A stretch of 64,000 bases of DNA, from assembly GCA_003478935.1 (NCBI GenBank), contig QUFP01000002.1, positions 104,368 through 168,367 on the forward strand. The letters run 5' to 3'. Origin of the DNA: Firmicutes bacterium AF25-13AC. Its GTDB lineage: Bacteria; Bacillota; Clostridia; Lachnospirales; Lachnospiraceae. The notes beneath the pieces were generated by a model. The model was not told the origin of the DNA and searched no databases. It saw nothing but the letters and a program-made list of their open reading frames with translations. The translations under genes and the position numbers were made by a program. Positions within the stretch are counted from its first letter, which is position 1; every line of letters starts with the position of its first letter. Of this stretch, positions 27,638 through 35,413 are shown piece after piece.

Positions 27638-27707
27638 CACCTTGTATGGTATTTGTACAGGAAAATTTGCACTGCAGCATATGCTGCTAGGCTACAGAAA
27701 GGTATTT

Positions 27708-28739
27708 ATGATGAAACTTTTAACAATAACAGTTCCAAGCTATAATTCAGAGGCATATTTGGATCGCTGCATGGCAACGCTGCTTCCGGGTGGTGATGAG
27801 GTAGAGATTTTGATCGTGGATGACGGATCAACAGACCGTACAGCAGAAATTGCGGACGAATATGAGAGAAAATATCCGAATATTGTGCGGGCAATTCATA
27901 AGGAAAACGGAGGTCATGGAGACGCAGTAACGACGGGAATCAGAAATGCAACAGGTCTGTTCTTTAAAGTAGTTGACAGTGATGATAGCCTTGCACCAGA
28001 AGCTTATAAGCAGGTGCTTGATTTTTTGCGCCGTATTGTCAAAAAAAATCATGAGCTTGATATGCTGATTTCCAATTTTGTTTACGATCGTCATGACGAG
28101 AATGGTGATGTGCTTCGCCAGAAGTCAATTGATTATCGCAAGACACTTCCAAGGGGACGTTTCTTTAGCTGGAAAGAAATAGGTAAGTTCCAGACAGGTC
28201 ATTATCTTTTGATGCATGCAGTAATATACCGCACCAGTCTGTTAAAGGGAATTAACCTGACGCTTCCAAAGCATACATTCTATGTTGATAATATTTATGT
28301 ATACAAGCCATTTCCATATGTGCGCGTTATGTACTATCTGGATGTAGATTTTTATATGTACTATACGGGAAGAGAAGATCAGTCTGTTAATCAGCAGGTT
28401 ATGATGAAGCGAATCGACCAGCAGGATCGCGTCAATCGCATCATCTTTGATGCATTTGATCTTGAAAAAATCAGCAACAAAAAGCTGCGCAGCTATTTAT
28501 ACAGCTATCTGCAGATTATGTGTACGGTAACTACAGTTCATTATGCGTTAATTAACACAGAGGATTCAAAACAAAAAAAGGAAGCACTTTGGAGCTATAT
28601 GAAAAAAGAAAATCAAACTATGTGGCGTCATCTTCGTTTTAGTGCTCAGGGAATTGCACTAAATCTTCCAGGTAAGGTCGGAAGAGCGATTGTATGCAGG
28701 GGATATGGTTTGGCACAGCGCTTCTTTGGATTTAGTTAA
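27708..28739 (+). CDS. GT2 family glycosyltransferase
   Basis: A 343-residue cytoplasmic GT2 enzyme. The GT-A core is clear: LTITVPSYNSEAYLDRCM at the start, ILIVDDGSTDRTAEIA, KENGGHGDAV, and VDSDDSL as the metal-binding DXD equivalent. The C-terminal 140 residues are less conserved, with a YVDNIYVYKPFPYV block typical of bacterial glycosyltransferases of this subgroup. The frame is open to 27627, but the promoter TATAAT lies inside that extension and AGAAAGG sits just before ATG 27708, so the later start is used. It stands alone between its promoter and a terminator; substrate unknown. Confidence 0.88.
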   Translation: MMKLLTITVPSYNSEAYLDRCMATLLPGGDEVEILIVDDGSTDRTAEIADEYERKYPNIVRAIHKENGGHGDAVTTGIRNATGLFFKVVDSDDSLAPEAYKQVLDFLRRIVKKNHELDMLISNFVYDRHDENGDVLRQKSIDYRKTLPRGRFFSWKEIGKFQTGHYLLMHAVIYRTSLLKGINLTLPKHTFYVDNIYVYKPFPYVRVMYYLDVDFYMYYTGREDQSVNQQVMMKRIDQQDRVNRIIFDAFDLEKISNKKLRSYLYSYLQIMCTVTTVHYALINTEDSKQKKEALWSYMKKENQTMWRHLRFSAQGIALNLPGKVGRAIVCRGYGLAQRFFGFS

Positions 28740-28752
28740 TAATTTTTTGGGG

Positions 28753-28787
28753 AAAAGGAGAGTTATTATTAAGACTCTCCTTTTTTG
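28753..28787 (+). terminator. Terminator after the GT2 gene
   Basis: AAAAGGAGAGT pairs with ACTCTCCTTTT across a short AT loop and continues into a T-run of six. Confidence 0.9.
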
Positions 28788-28803
28788 TGGGATGAAATTT
28801 TAT

Positions 28804-28834
28804 GACACAAAAAAGGACCGCTTGCGCGATCCTT
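28804..28834 (-). terminator. Terminator of the minus-strand tRNA operon
   Basis: On the minus strand AAGGATCGC-GCAA-GCGGTCCTT is followed by TTTTTTGTG, a canonical intrinsic terminator nine bases after the tRNA-Met end. Confidence 0.88.
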
Positions 28835-28842
28835 GTAGTCAG

Positions 28843-28916
28843 TAGCGGAAGGGAGATTTGAACTCTCGACACCACGGGTATGAACCGTGTGCTCTAGCCA
28901 GCTGAGCTATTCCGCC
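28843..28916 (-). tRNA. tRNA-Met (anticodon CAT)
   Basis: A 74-base cloverleaf on the minus strand with acceptor stem GGCGGAA/TTCCGCT, D-arm GCTCAGCTGG, anticodon loop TTCATAC (CAT), and T-arm with GTTCAAAT. G-C-rich anticodon stem ACGGG-like pairs are intact. It reads as elongator rather than initiator Met, since the three G-C pairs of an initiator anticodon stem are not all present; CAT could also be an Ile (lysidine) tRNA. Confidence 0.92.
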
Positions 28917-28920
28917 AAGA

Positions 28921-28993
28921 TGGGGCCTATAGGGCTCGAACCTATGACCCTCTGCTTGTAAGGCAGATGCTCTCCCAGCTGAGCTAAGACCCC
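28921..28993 (-). tRNA. tRNA-Val (anticodon TAC)
   Basis: A 73-base cloverleaf on the minus strand with acceptor GGGGTCT/AGGCCCC, D-arm GCTCAGCTGGGA, anticodon stem CTGCC/GGCAG with loop TTACAA (anticodon TAC), and T-loop TTCGAGC. It is first in a two-tRNA transcript with tRNA-Met four bases downstream. Confidence 0.95.
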
Positions 28994-29005
28994 TTGACAA
29001 AGAGA

Positions 29006-29034
29006 AGTATAGCGCATATCAAAGAAAATGTCAA
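29006..29034 (-). promoter_or_regulatory. Promoter of the tRNA-Val/tRNA-Met operon
   Basis: On the minus strand a perfect TTGACA (29034-29029) and TATACT (29011-29006) are 17 bases apart, ending 12 bases before the mature tRNA-Val. Confidence 0.92.
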
Positions 29035-29116
29035 GCAAATTTTTCAAAAAATTCCGAAAATTTTTATAGATTCTGCGTGGAAAATAAAAGTGAGTCGTGA
29101 TATGATAATAATATCA

Positions 29117-29168
29117 GGGTCAAAAGGTTAGAAATCTGGTATCAAAGGAGTCAAAAACATTTTGCCCT
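29117..29168 (+). repeat. Short remnant sharing the ends of repeat R3
   Basis: GGGTCAAAAGGT and ATTTTGCCC flank about 30 bases containing CTGGTATCA. The same words occur joined at the left edge of R3 (GGGTCAAAAGGTATTTTGCC at 18481) and CTGGTATCA follows its right edge (18666). It lies just upstream of ispF and looks like a short or solo version of the element boundary. Confidence 0.5.
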
Positions 29169-29197
29169 TAACATAAAGAAAGGTAAGGAGATTTGAT

Positions 29198-29725
29198 ATG
29201 AGAGTTGGTATGGGATATGATGTGCATCGCCTCGTTGAGGGACGCAAACTGATTTTAGGCGGTGTAGAGATTCCGTATGAAAAAGGACTTCTTGGTCATT
29301 CTGACGCAGATGTGCTGCTTCATGCAATAATGGATGCGCTGCTTGGTGCGGCTGCACTTGGAGATATTGGTCAGCATTTTCCAGACACGGATCCGGCATA
29401 TAAGGGAGCATCAAGCATAGAATTGCTAAAAAGAGTAGGAGAACTTCTTGAGGAAAATTGTTACTACATCAGCAATATAGATGCAACTGTTATTGCACAG
29501 AGACCGAAGCTTGCCGGATATCGTGAGCAGATGAGAGCAAATATTGCAGAGGCACTTCATCTTGAACTCGATCAGGTAAACATTAAGGCAACAACAGAAG
29601 AAGGACTAGGCTTTACAGGAACAGGAGAGGGCATCTCTTCACAGGCAGTCTGCTTAATTGATAAGCCGGAATTTTATATGGACGGTACGATTGGCTGCGG
29701 TGGCTGTGGCGGCTGTAAAAATTGA
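29198..29725 (+). CDS. ispF: 2-C-methyl-D-erythritol 2,4-cyclodiphosphate synthase
   Basis: A trimeric enzyme of the MEP isoprenoid pathway that cyclises CDP-methylerythritol phosphate with loss of CMP. The 175-residue protein has the zinc ligands in GYDVHR and [13 protein letters not shown], the [11 protein letters not shown] loop and the C-terminal [18 protein letters not shown]. It carries an extra C-terminal tail after the normal end of the fold ([14 protein letters not shown]) with three cysteines, not part of the core family. GGAG lies before the ATG. The next gene (PF06541) starts 52 bases later. The function is secure; the cysteine tail is unexplained. Confidence 0.95.
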   Translation: MRVGMGYDVHRLVEGRKLILGGVEIPYEKGLLGHSDADVLLHAIMDALLGAAALGDIGQHFPDTDPAYKGASSIELLKRVGELLEENCYYISNIDATVIAQRPKLAGYREQMRANIAEALHLELDQVNIKATTEEGLGFTGTGEGISSQAVCLIDKPEFYMDGTIGCGGCGGCKN

Positions 29726-29776
29726 TATATAACTGATTTTTAGGAATTGAAAATTTGAAAGGATAACTGGAAAATA

Positions 29777-31141
29777 ATGGGAGGAATTGATTTATTCGGG
29801 TGTCTTTGGCTCTTTTTCGTATATTCATTTTTGGGGTGGATTGCAGAAACGTGTTTTTGTGTCTTAAAATACCGAAAATTTATGAACAGAGGTATGCTAA
29901 ACAGCCCACTTTGTATTGTATATGGCATTTCAGCAGTAATTATAACAATTGGCTTTCAAGAATTGTTTGATGAGGTACCGATTTTGTTTCTGGGCTGTGC
30001 GGGAGTTAGTACACTTCTTGAGTGGTTTACAGCAAAGATTCTTGAAAAATTGGATCATAAAAAATGGTGGGACTATTCTTCTAAAAGATGGAATCTTGAT
30101 GGATACATCTGTCTGCAGTATTCTATTGTATGGGGTATCTTAGGCGTTTTATCAGTTAAGTTTGTAACACCTGTTTTGATGAAACTTTATCATATGGTAC
30201 CATCATTTATGATGCAGATTACATTGTGGGCACTGCTTGGTGTGTTAATAGTTGATATTTTGGGATCTACATATATCATTCGCGGCAGTGTAAAGAGAAA
30301 TGATACGATTCAAAAGATTGATCACGAACTCTACAGCAGAAAAAAACGTTTTGGAAGATGGCTTGAAAAGCATATTCTTATGCGTGTGGAAAAGGCATAC
30401 CCTGCAATTAATGAGGGAGAACGTTTAGAGAAGGAAAAAACAACTGTTTTTGCTAAAGGCTGCAGCTTTTACAAGCTTGTATTATTGTTTTTTATCGGTG
30501 CATTTGCAGGTGATTTGATAGAGACTGTATTTTGCCGTATTACGATGGGGGACTGGATGAGCAGAAGCAGTGTTGTATGGGGACCATTCAGTATTGTCTG
30601 GGGATTTGCAATGGTGGTAGCAACATCGCTTTTGTACAACTACAGAAATCGCTCCTCCTCGTTTATCTTTGCGATGGGAACTGTATTAGGCGGTGTATAC
30701 GAGTACTTATGCAGCGTTTTTACGGAAATTGTATTTGGAAAGATCTTCTGGGATTACAGCGGTTTTATGTTTAATATCGGAGGACGAATTAATTTGCTGT
30801 TTTGTTTTTTCTGGGGAATTGCAGGTGTTGTATGGTTGAAAGGAGTTTATCCTTATCTTTCTAAATGTATTGAAAAGATTCCAATGCTTGCCGGAAAAAT
30901 CATAACATGGTGTCTTATCATTTTTATGGCCGCAGACAGTCTTGTGTCAGCAGCGGCACTTATGCGCCAGGATCAGCGTGAAAAAAATATTCCAGCAAGC
31001 AATGTTGTACAGCAGTGGCTGGATGAAAATTATGATGATGAAACACTTTATAAGATTTATCCAAAGGCAAAGAAGCCAAAAAAGGTTGACAAATCCGAAA
31101 ACATCACATATAGTAACACTAGAAATGATGCAGCACTGTAA
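29777..31141 (+). CDS. Membrane protein with two PF06541-type domains
   Basis: A 454-residue multi-pass membrane protein in which the PF06541 (so-called ABC-transporter type IV) unit occurs twice. The first copy (about 5-175) shows SFLGWIAETCF, FMNRGMLNSPLCIVYG, LLEWFTAKILE and WWDYSSKRWNLDGYI. The second (about 235-400) shows GAFAGDLIETVF, VVWGPFSIVWG, VYEYLCSVFTE and FWDYSGFMFNIGGRI. A charged cytoplasmic linker (175-235) joins them and a short charged tail ends the protein. This is a tandem duplication of the module found singly at 25695-26681. Transport function is only a database label; no ATPase partner is adjacent. Confidence 0.8.
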   Translation: MGGIDLFGCLWLFFVYSFLGWIAETCFCVLKYRKFMNRGMLNSPLCIVYGISAVIITIGFQELFDEVPILFLGCAGVSTLLEWFTAKILEKLDHKKWWDYSSKRWNLDGYICLQYSIVWGILGVLSVKFVTPVLMKLYHMVPSFMMQITLWALLGVLIVDILGSTYIIRGSVKRNDTIQKIDHELYSRKKRFGRWLEKHILMRVEKAYPAINEGERLEKEKTTVFAKGCSFYKLVLLFFIGAFAGDLIETVFCRITMGDWMSRSSVVWGPFSIVWGFAMVVATSLLYNYRNRSSSFIFAMGTVLGGVYEYLCSVFTEIVFGKIFWDYSGFMFNIGGRINLLFCFFWGIAGVVWLKGVYPYLSKCIEKIPMLAGKIITWCLIIFMAADSLVSAAALMRQDQREKNIPASNVVQQWLDENYDDETLYKIYPKAKKPKKVDKSENITYSNTRNDAAL

Positions 31142-31199
31142 TACAGTGAATAAACAGACATCTGTGATATTTTTGCATCATACAATAAAAAAAGCTTCG

Positions 31200-31451
31200 A
31201 AAAGGCTTTGAACGGAAAGAGTACTGTCGCAGGAAATGTCAGAGAGAGCAGGTCCAGGCTGAAAACCTGCTTCGTGGAGTGAGACAGGAAGTGCATCCGG
31301 GAGCTGGCTGTGTGAATAAAGTAGCATGGCACGCTGGTTTGCGTTATCACCGGCTGTGTATACAGCATAAGTGTCAGCATCTATGCTCTCACAGGAGTGG
31401 AACCGCGGAAAATTTTTCGTCTCCTGGCTTTTGCAGGGGACGTTATTTTTT
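31200..31451 (+). promoter_or_regulatory. T-box riboswitch, cysteine specific, upstream of cysE-cysS
   Basis: The leader shows GGAAAGAGTA at the start of stem I, an AGAGAGAG bulge region, a specifier loop GAAGTGCATCC whose codon TGC (31292-31294) is Cys, and the T-box GTGGAACCGCGG (31397-31408). A terminator follows: CGTCTCCTG pairs with CAGGGGACG (31418-31442) before TTATTTTTT. Uncharged tRNA-Cys binding would favour the antiterminator and expression of serine acetyltransferase and cysteinyl-tRNA synthetase. Confidence 0.92.
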
Positions 31452-31458
31452 GATACAA

Positions 31459-31612
31459 GGTTTCCAAAGTTAAAACAGTTCGTGCTTGCACGAAACTGTT
31501 TTTGACCTTGGAAACCGTACAAGAATGAGAATGCAGCGATTTCCGAAGGAAATCAGCGAATTCGAATGCTTGTAGACTTGCGAGAACTGCGGACAAAGAT
31601 TTTCGAAGCAAG
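31459..31612 (+). repeat. Composite structured repeat copy R7 in the cysE leader
   Basis: Between the T-box terminator and the cysE start lies a strong hairpin (GGTTTCCAA/TTGGAAACC outer, AAAACAGTT / AACTGTTTT inner, CGTG-CTTG-CACG apex; 31459-31516). A diverged two-hairpin module follows (31518-31612; GATTTCC/GGAAATC intact). The last part runs into the cysE ribosome binding region. Confidence 0.65.
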
Positions 31613-31623
31613 AAGGGAGTGGC

Positions 31624-32310
31624 ATGAGAATCGTTCAATATGTACTTGATGAAATTTCGCTGATCAGAGAACGGGATCCGGCAATTAATTCACCGGCAGA
31701 GGTATTTTTGTATCCTTGTTTCTGGGCAGTACTTTGGTATCGTCTTGCGCACAGGCTTTATCTGAAAAAAAGATATTTTGCAGCGCGTATGATCTCTCAG
31801 TGTACAGCACGAAGAACTGGAATCGAGATCCACCCAGGAGCTAAGATCGGAAAAGGATTTTTTATTGATCATGGTCATGGTGTTGTGATTGGAGAGACAG
31901 CAGAGATTGGTGACAATGTTACCTTATATCAAGGTGTTACACTTGGCGGTACAGGAAAAGAGCATGGAAAACGCCATCCGACAATTGGAAATAATGTTAT
32001 GATCAGTGCAGGCGCGAAGGTTCTCGGTTCCATTACAATTGGAGACAACTGTAAAATCGGTGCTGGAAGTGTTGTACTAAAACCAGTTCCGCCCAATTCT
32101 ACGGTGGTAGGAGTTCCAGGACGTGTTGTCAAACGTGACAATGTACGATTGCCGCAAACTGATCTTGATCAGGTGCACATGCCAGATCCGGTGCTTGCTG
32201 ATATTGAACAGCTTAAAAAGCAGTACGCTAAGCTGTATCAAATGGTTGAGAAATCACAGATGAAAACGAAAAGAAGAAAGGAAAAAACATGGAAATCTAC
32301 AATACATTAA
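31624..32310 (+). CDS. cysE: Serine O-acetyltransferase
   Basis: The first enzyme of cysteine synthesis, making O-acetylserine from serine and acetyl-CoA. The 228-residue protein is the short EpsC-like form, with a helical N-terminus (residues 1-60) and a left-handed beta-helix of hexapeptide repeats (about 65-190: [45 protein letters not shown]). The catalytic His is in [15 protein letters not shown] site lies before the ATG. Its 3' end overlaps cysS by 22 bases, which lengthens the tail with basic residues. It is under the Cys T-box, as expected. No cysteine synthase gene is adjacent. Confidence 0.94.
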   Translation: MRIVQYVLDEISLIRERDPAINSPAEVFLYPCFWAVLWYRLAHRLYLKKRYFAARMISQCTARRTGIEIHPGAKIGKGFFIDHGHGVVIGETAEIGDNVTLYQGVTLGGTGKEHGKRHPTIGNNVMISAGAKVLGSITIGDNCKIGAGSVVLKPVPPNSTVVGVPGRVVKRDNVRLPQTDLDQVHMPDPVLADIEQLKKQYAKLYQMVEKSQMKTKRRKEKTWKSTIH

Positions 32311-33689
32311 CAAAACGAAAAGAAGAATTTAAGCCGCTTGAGCCGGGAAAGGTAAAAATGTATGTCTGCGGTCCTACAGTATACAATTATATTCATATTG
32401 GAAATGCACGCCCGATGATCGTATTTGATACTGTGCGACGCTATATGGAATACAAGGGCTATGACGTAAATTATGTTTCAAATTTTACTGATGTAGATGA
32501 TAAGATTATCAAAAAGGCAAATGAGGAAGGTGTTGAGGCATCTGTTATCTCTGAGCGTTTCATAAAGGAGTGCAAGCAGGATATGGCTGCTATGAATGTA
32601 AAGCCGGCGACAACTCATCCGCTTGCAACACAGGAAATTGATGGAATGATCGATATGATCAGTACCTTGATCGAAAAAGGTCATGCTTATGAGAAGAATG
32701 GCACTGTTTATTTCCGTACTGCAAGTTTTAAGGATTATGGTAAGCTTTCTCATAAGAACCTTGATGATCTTCAGTCAGGTTTTCGTGATTTAAAGGTAAG
32801 TGGCGAGGAAGACAAGGAAAGCCCGCTTGATTTTGTTTTGTGGAAGCCAAAGAAGGAAGGAGAGCCATACTGGGAATCTCCGTGGAGCGAAGGACGTCCG
32901 GGATGGCATATTGAGTGCTCTGTTATGTCAAAGAAATACTTAGGCGAGCAGATTGATATTCATGCCGGTGGTGAGGATTTAATTTTCCCACATCATGAAA
33001 ATGAGATTGCACAAAGCGAGGCATGCAACGGAAAAGAGTTTTCTCATTATTGGATGCACAATGCGTTCTTAAATATTGATAACAGAAAAATGAGTAAGTC
33101 ACTTGGTAACTTCCTGTTAGTAAGAGATATTGAGAAGAAGTATGATCTTCAGGTACTTCGTTTCTTTATGTTAAGCGCACACTACAGAAGTCCATTAAAT
33201 TTCAGTGCAGAGCTTATGGAAGCAGCAAAGAACGGTCTTGATCGTATCTTAACATGTGCTACATGGCTTCAGAAGCAGTCTGCTAACGAGGGTGAGATTA
33301 CTAATCAGGAGAGCGAAGTAATCGAGAAAGCAAAGAAATATGTAGGCAAGTTTGAGGCAGCAATGGAGGATGACTTTAACACAGCAGATGCAATTGCAGC
33401 TATTTTCGAGCTTGTAAAATATGTAAATACAAATAAGACAGATGAGCTTTCAGGAAAAGCAGCAAAGGCACTGTATGAGATTTTAAAGCAGCTTTGCGAT
33501 ATCCTTGGTATTATCATTGAGAAAAAAGAAGAACTTTTGGATGCTGATATCGAAGCTTTGATCGAGGAGCGTAAGCAGGCAAGAAAGGCAAAGAACTTTG
33601 CACGTGCCGATGAAATTCGTAAAGAACTTGCTGATAAGGGCATTATTCTTGAGGATACAAGACAGGGTGTGACCTGGAAGCGTGTGTAA
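32289..33689 (+). CDS. cysS: Cysteinyl-tRNA synthetase
   Basis: A class I aminoacyl-tRNA synthetase of 466 residues charging tRNA-Cys. The zinc and cysteine site begins [17 protein letters not shown] (HIGN signature about residue 34), with WHIECS and [10 protein letters not shown] completing the zinc ligands. The KMSKS loop reads [10 protein letters not shown] (about 266), and a DALR-like helical domain and short C-terminal domain follow. GAAAGGAAAA inside the end of cysE serves as the RBS. The order T-box-cysE-cysS-mrnC-rlmB is a known conserved arrangement in Bacillota. Confidence 0.96.
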   Translation: MEIYNTLTKRKEEFKPLEPGKVKMYVCGPTVYNYIHIGNARPMIVFDTVRRYMEYKGYDVNYVSNFTDVDDKIIKKANEEGVEASVISERFIKECKQDMAAMNVKPATTHPLATQEIDGMIDMISTLIEKGHAYEKNGTVYFRTASFKDYGKLSHKNLDDLQSGFRDLKVSGEEDKESPLDFVLWKPKKEGEPYWESPWSEGRPGWHIECSVMSKKYLGEQIDIHAGGEDLIFPHHENEIAQSEACNGKEFSHYWMHNAFLNIDNRKMSKSLGNFLLVRDIEKKYDLQVLRFFMLSAHYRSPLNFSAELMEAAKNGLDRILTCATWLQKQSANEGEITNQESEVIEKAKKYVGKFEAAMEDDFNTADAIAAIFELVKYVNTNKTDELSGKAAKALYEILKQLCDILGIIIEKKEELLDADIEALIEERKQARKAKNFARADEIRKELADKGIILEDTRQGVTWKRV

Positions 33690-33722
33690 TAAAAATCAGA
33701 AAGATATAGAAAGAGGAAATAC

Positions 33723-34217
33723 ATGGAACAAAATCAGCAGCTGCTTGAACAGATCCAACAGAAATTTTTATTAAAGCAGATGCCTGCAAAGGAATATTCA
33801 CCTTTGGTGCTTGCTTATATTGGCGATGGGATTTACGATATGATTGTCCGCACGATTTTTGTAAGCTACGGAAATACACAGGTTGATAAATTAAACAAGC
33901 AGGCAAGCAATGTCTGCCGTGCCTCTTCACAGGCCGAGATTGCATTTGCAATTGCACCGCTTTTGACAGAGGAAGAGACATCTGCTTACCGCAGAGGCCG
34001 TAATGCAAGATCTTTTACAAAAGCAAAGAATGCAACGATGTCTGATTATCGTCATGCAACTGGATTAGAGGCACTTTGTGGTTATCTGTATTTAAATGGT
34101 GAGATGGAGCGTTTGCTTGATCTTCTTTCAGAGGGCTTTGTGCGCACAGGTGTGCTGTGCGTCGAAGCACCTGAAAAAGAGAAGCTGCATCAGGAAGAAG
34201 AAAGGACGAAGGAATAA
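33723..34217 (+). CDS. mrnC: Mini-ribonuclease III
   Basis: A 164-residue RNase III-like nuclease lacking the double-stranded RNA-binding domain, which matures 23S rRNA in Bacillota. The signature is clear: SPLVLAYIGDGIYDMIVRT (catalytic Asp in the RNase III helix), then AEIAFAIAPLLTEEE, YRRGRNA and ATGLEALCGYLYL with the second acidic Glu. GAGGAAATAC precedes the ATG. It sits between cysS and rlmB in the standard order. A short charged C-terminal tail follows the domain. Function by family is secure. Confidence 0.94.
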   Translation: MEQNQQLLEQIQQKFLLKQMPAKEYSPLVLAYIGDGIYDMIVRTIFVSYGNTQVDKLNKQASNVCRASSQAEIAFAIAPLLTEEETSAYRRGRNARSFTKAKNATMSDYRHATGLEALCGYLYLNGEMERLLDLLSEGFVRTGVLCVEAPEKEKLHQEEERTKE

Positions 34218-34224
34218 AGAAAAT

Positions 34225-34965
34225 ATGGGATATCATGAATCATTAACAGAGGGCCGAAACGCGGTTCTTGAAGCATTTCGAAGCGGAAAAACTGTTGACA
34301 GACTGTTTGTACTTGATGGCTGTCAGGACGGACCTGTAAAGACGATCCTGCGTGAAGCAAAGAAGCAGGATACGATGGTGCAGTATGTAAAGAAGGAGCG
34401 TCTTGATCAGCTGTCTGAGACCAAGAATCATCAGGGCGTGATTGCATATTGTGCAGCATGTGAGTACGCAGAGGTCTCTGATATTTTAGAGAATGCAAAG
34501 AAAAAGGGTGAGGCACCGTTTATTGTGCTTCTTGATGGGATTGAAGATCCGCACAATTTAGGTGCTATCATTCGTACTGCAAATCAGGCAGGTGCACATG
34601 GTGTAATCATTCCAAAGCGCAGAGCAGTTGGTTTAACAGCGACAGTTGCACGTACCTCTGCAGGTGCAGTGAATTATACGCCTGTTGCAAAAGTAACAAA
34701 TCTTGTTACTGTAATGGAAGACTTAAAGAAAGAGGGAATGTGGTTTGTCTGTGCAGATATGGACGGCGAGGAAATGTATTCCCTTAATTTGAAGGGACCT
34801 ATCGGTCTTGTCATTGGAAATGAAGGAGAAGGTGTATCAAGACTTGTAAAGGAACATTGTGATATGGTTGCCTCTATCCCAATGAAGGGTGACATCGATT
34901 CCTTAAACGCATCTGTAGCTATGGGTGTTCTGGCATACGAGATTGTAAGACAGAGACGTTTTTAA
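34225..34965 (+). CDS. rlmB: 23S rRNA (guanosine-2'-O)-methyltransferase, TrmH/RlmB family
   Basis: A SPOUT-class methyltransferase of 246 residues that 2'-O-methylates a guanosine in 23S rRNA. The N-terminal substrate domain (EGRNAVLEAF, residues 8-80) precedes the knotted catalytic domain with the three TrmH motifs: LLDGIEDPHNLGAIIRTA, LVIGNEGEGVSRLV and IPMKGDIDSLNASVAMGVLAYE. The frame is open upstream through mrnC, but the family start MGYHESLTEGRN is at 34225 with GAAGGA upstream. It ends the cysE operon, closed by a terminator. Confidence 0.93.
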   Translation: MGYHESLTEGRNAVLEAFRSGKTVDRLFVLDGCQDGPVKTILREAKKQDTMVQYVKKERLDQLSETKNHQGVIAYCAACEYAEVSDILENAKKKGEAPFIVLLDGIEDPHNLGAIIRTANQAGAHGVIIPKRRAVGLTATVARTSAGAVNYTPVAKVTNLVTVMEDLKKEGMWFVCADMDGEEMYSLNLKGPIGLVIGNEGEGVSRLVKEHCDMVASIPMKGDIDSLNASVAMGVLAYEIVRQRRF

Positions 34966-35063
34966 AGCATACGATGTTTTTGATCAAACTATTTTCGACA
35001 TGTCAGACTCCGTAAAAATACCGACTGTGAGTTGAAATAACATGAACAGATAGCATGAATTTT

Positions 35064-35115
35064 GACACAATTTAGCTCTTTGTATAGTCGGAGAGCTAAA
35101 TTGATGTCTTTTTTA
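35064..35115 (+). terminator. Terminator of the cysE-rlmB operon
   Basis: GACA-AATTTAGCTCT pairs with AGAGCTAAATT-TGTC around a 12-base loop, followed by TTTTTT. It is 100 bases after rlmB and just before the tRNA-Thr promoter. Confidence 0.85.
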
Positions 35116-35143
35116 ATAAAAATAAAAAAACTTAAAAAAGGTG

Positions 35144-35172
35144 TTGACAAAACATTCGGAAAGTAGTATAGT
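35144..35172 (+). promoter_or_regulatory. Promoter of tRNA-Thr
   Basis: TTGACA (35144-35149) and TATAGT (35167-35172) are 17 bases apart, 36 bases before the mature tRNA. Confidence 0.9.
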
Positions 35173-35207
35173 AGTGCGTGTCGAGCGAAATAAAGTCCGG
35201 CAAACAA

Positions 35208-35280
35208 GCTGATGTGGCACAGGTGGTAGCGCACCTCATTGGTAATGAGGAGGTCACGGGTCCGAGTCCCGTCATCAGCT
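35208..35280 (+). tRNA. tRNA-Thr (anticodon GGT)
   Basis: A 73-base cloverleaf with acceptor GCTGATG/CATCAGC, D-arm GGCACAGGTGGT, anticodon stem CCTCA/TGAGG with loop TTGGTAA (GGT), T-arm CGGGTCCGAGTCCCG and discriminator T. Confidence 0.95.
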
Positions 35281-35287
35281 TTTTGAC

Positions 35288-35318
35288 AAGGCTTTCTGAG
35301 AGATCAGGAGGCCTTTTT
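35288..35318 (+). terminator. Terminator of tRNA-Thr
   Basis: AAGGCTTTCTGA pairs along 12 positions with TCAGGAGGCCTT across a GAGA loop, then TTTTT. It ends the single-tRNA transcript before glnS. Confidence 0.85.
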
Positions 35319-35413
35319 GATATATTGAAATCAAAAAGAAAAGGTTGACATTTAAAGACCTTTGACATATCCTAGTAGATAAGGGCATTGCGCTTAATTA
35401 AAGGAGGAAGACT

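Noticed and set aside
35132..35368. Minus-strand open frame across tRNA-Thr
   Set aside because: It reads through a tRNA gene and its promoter, so it is not coding.
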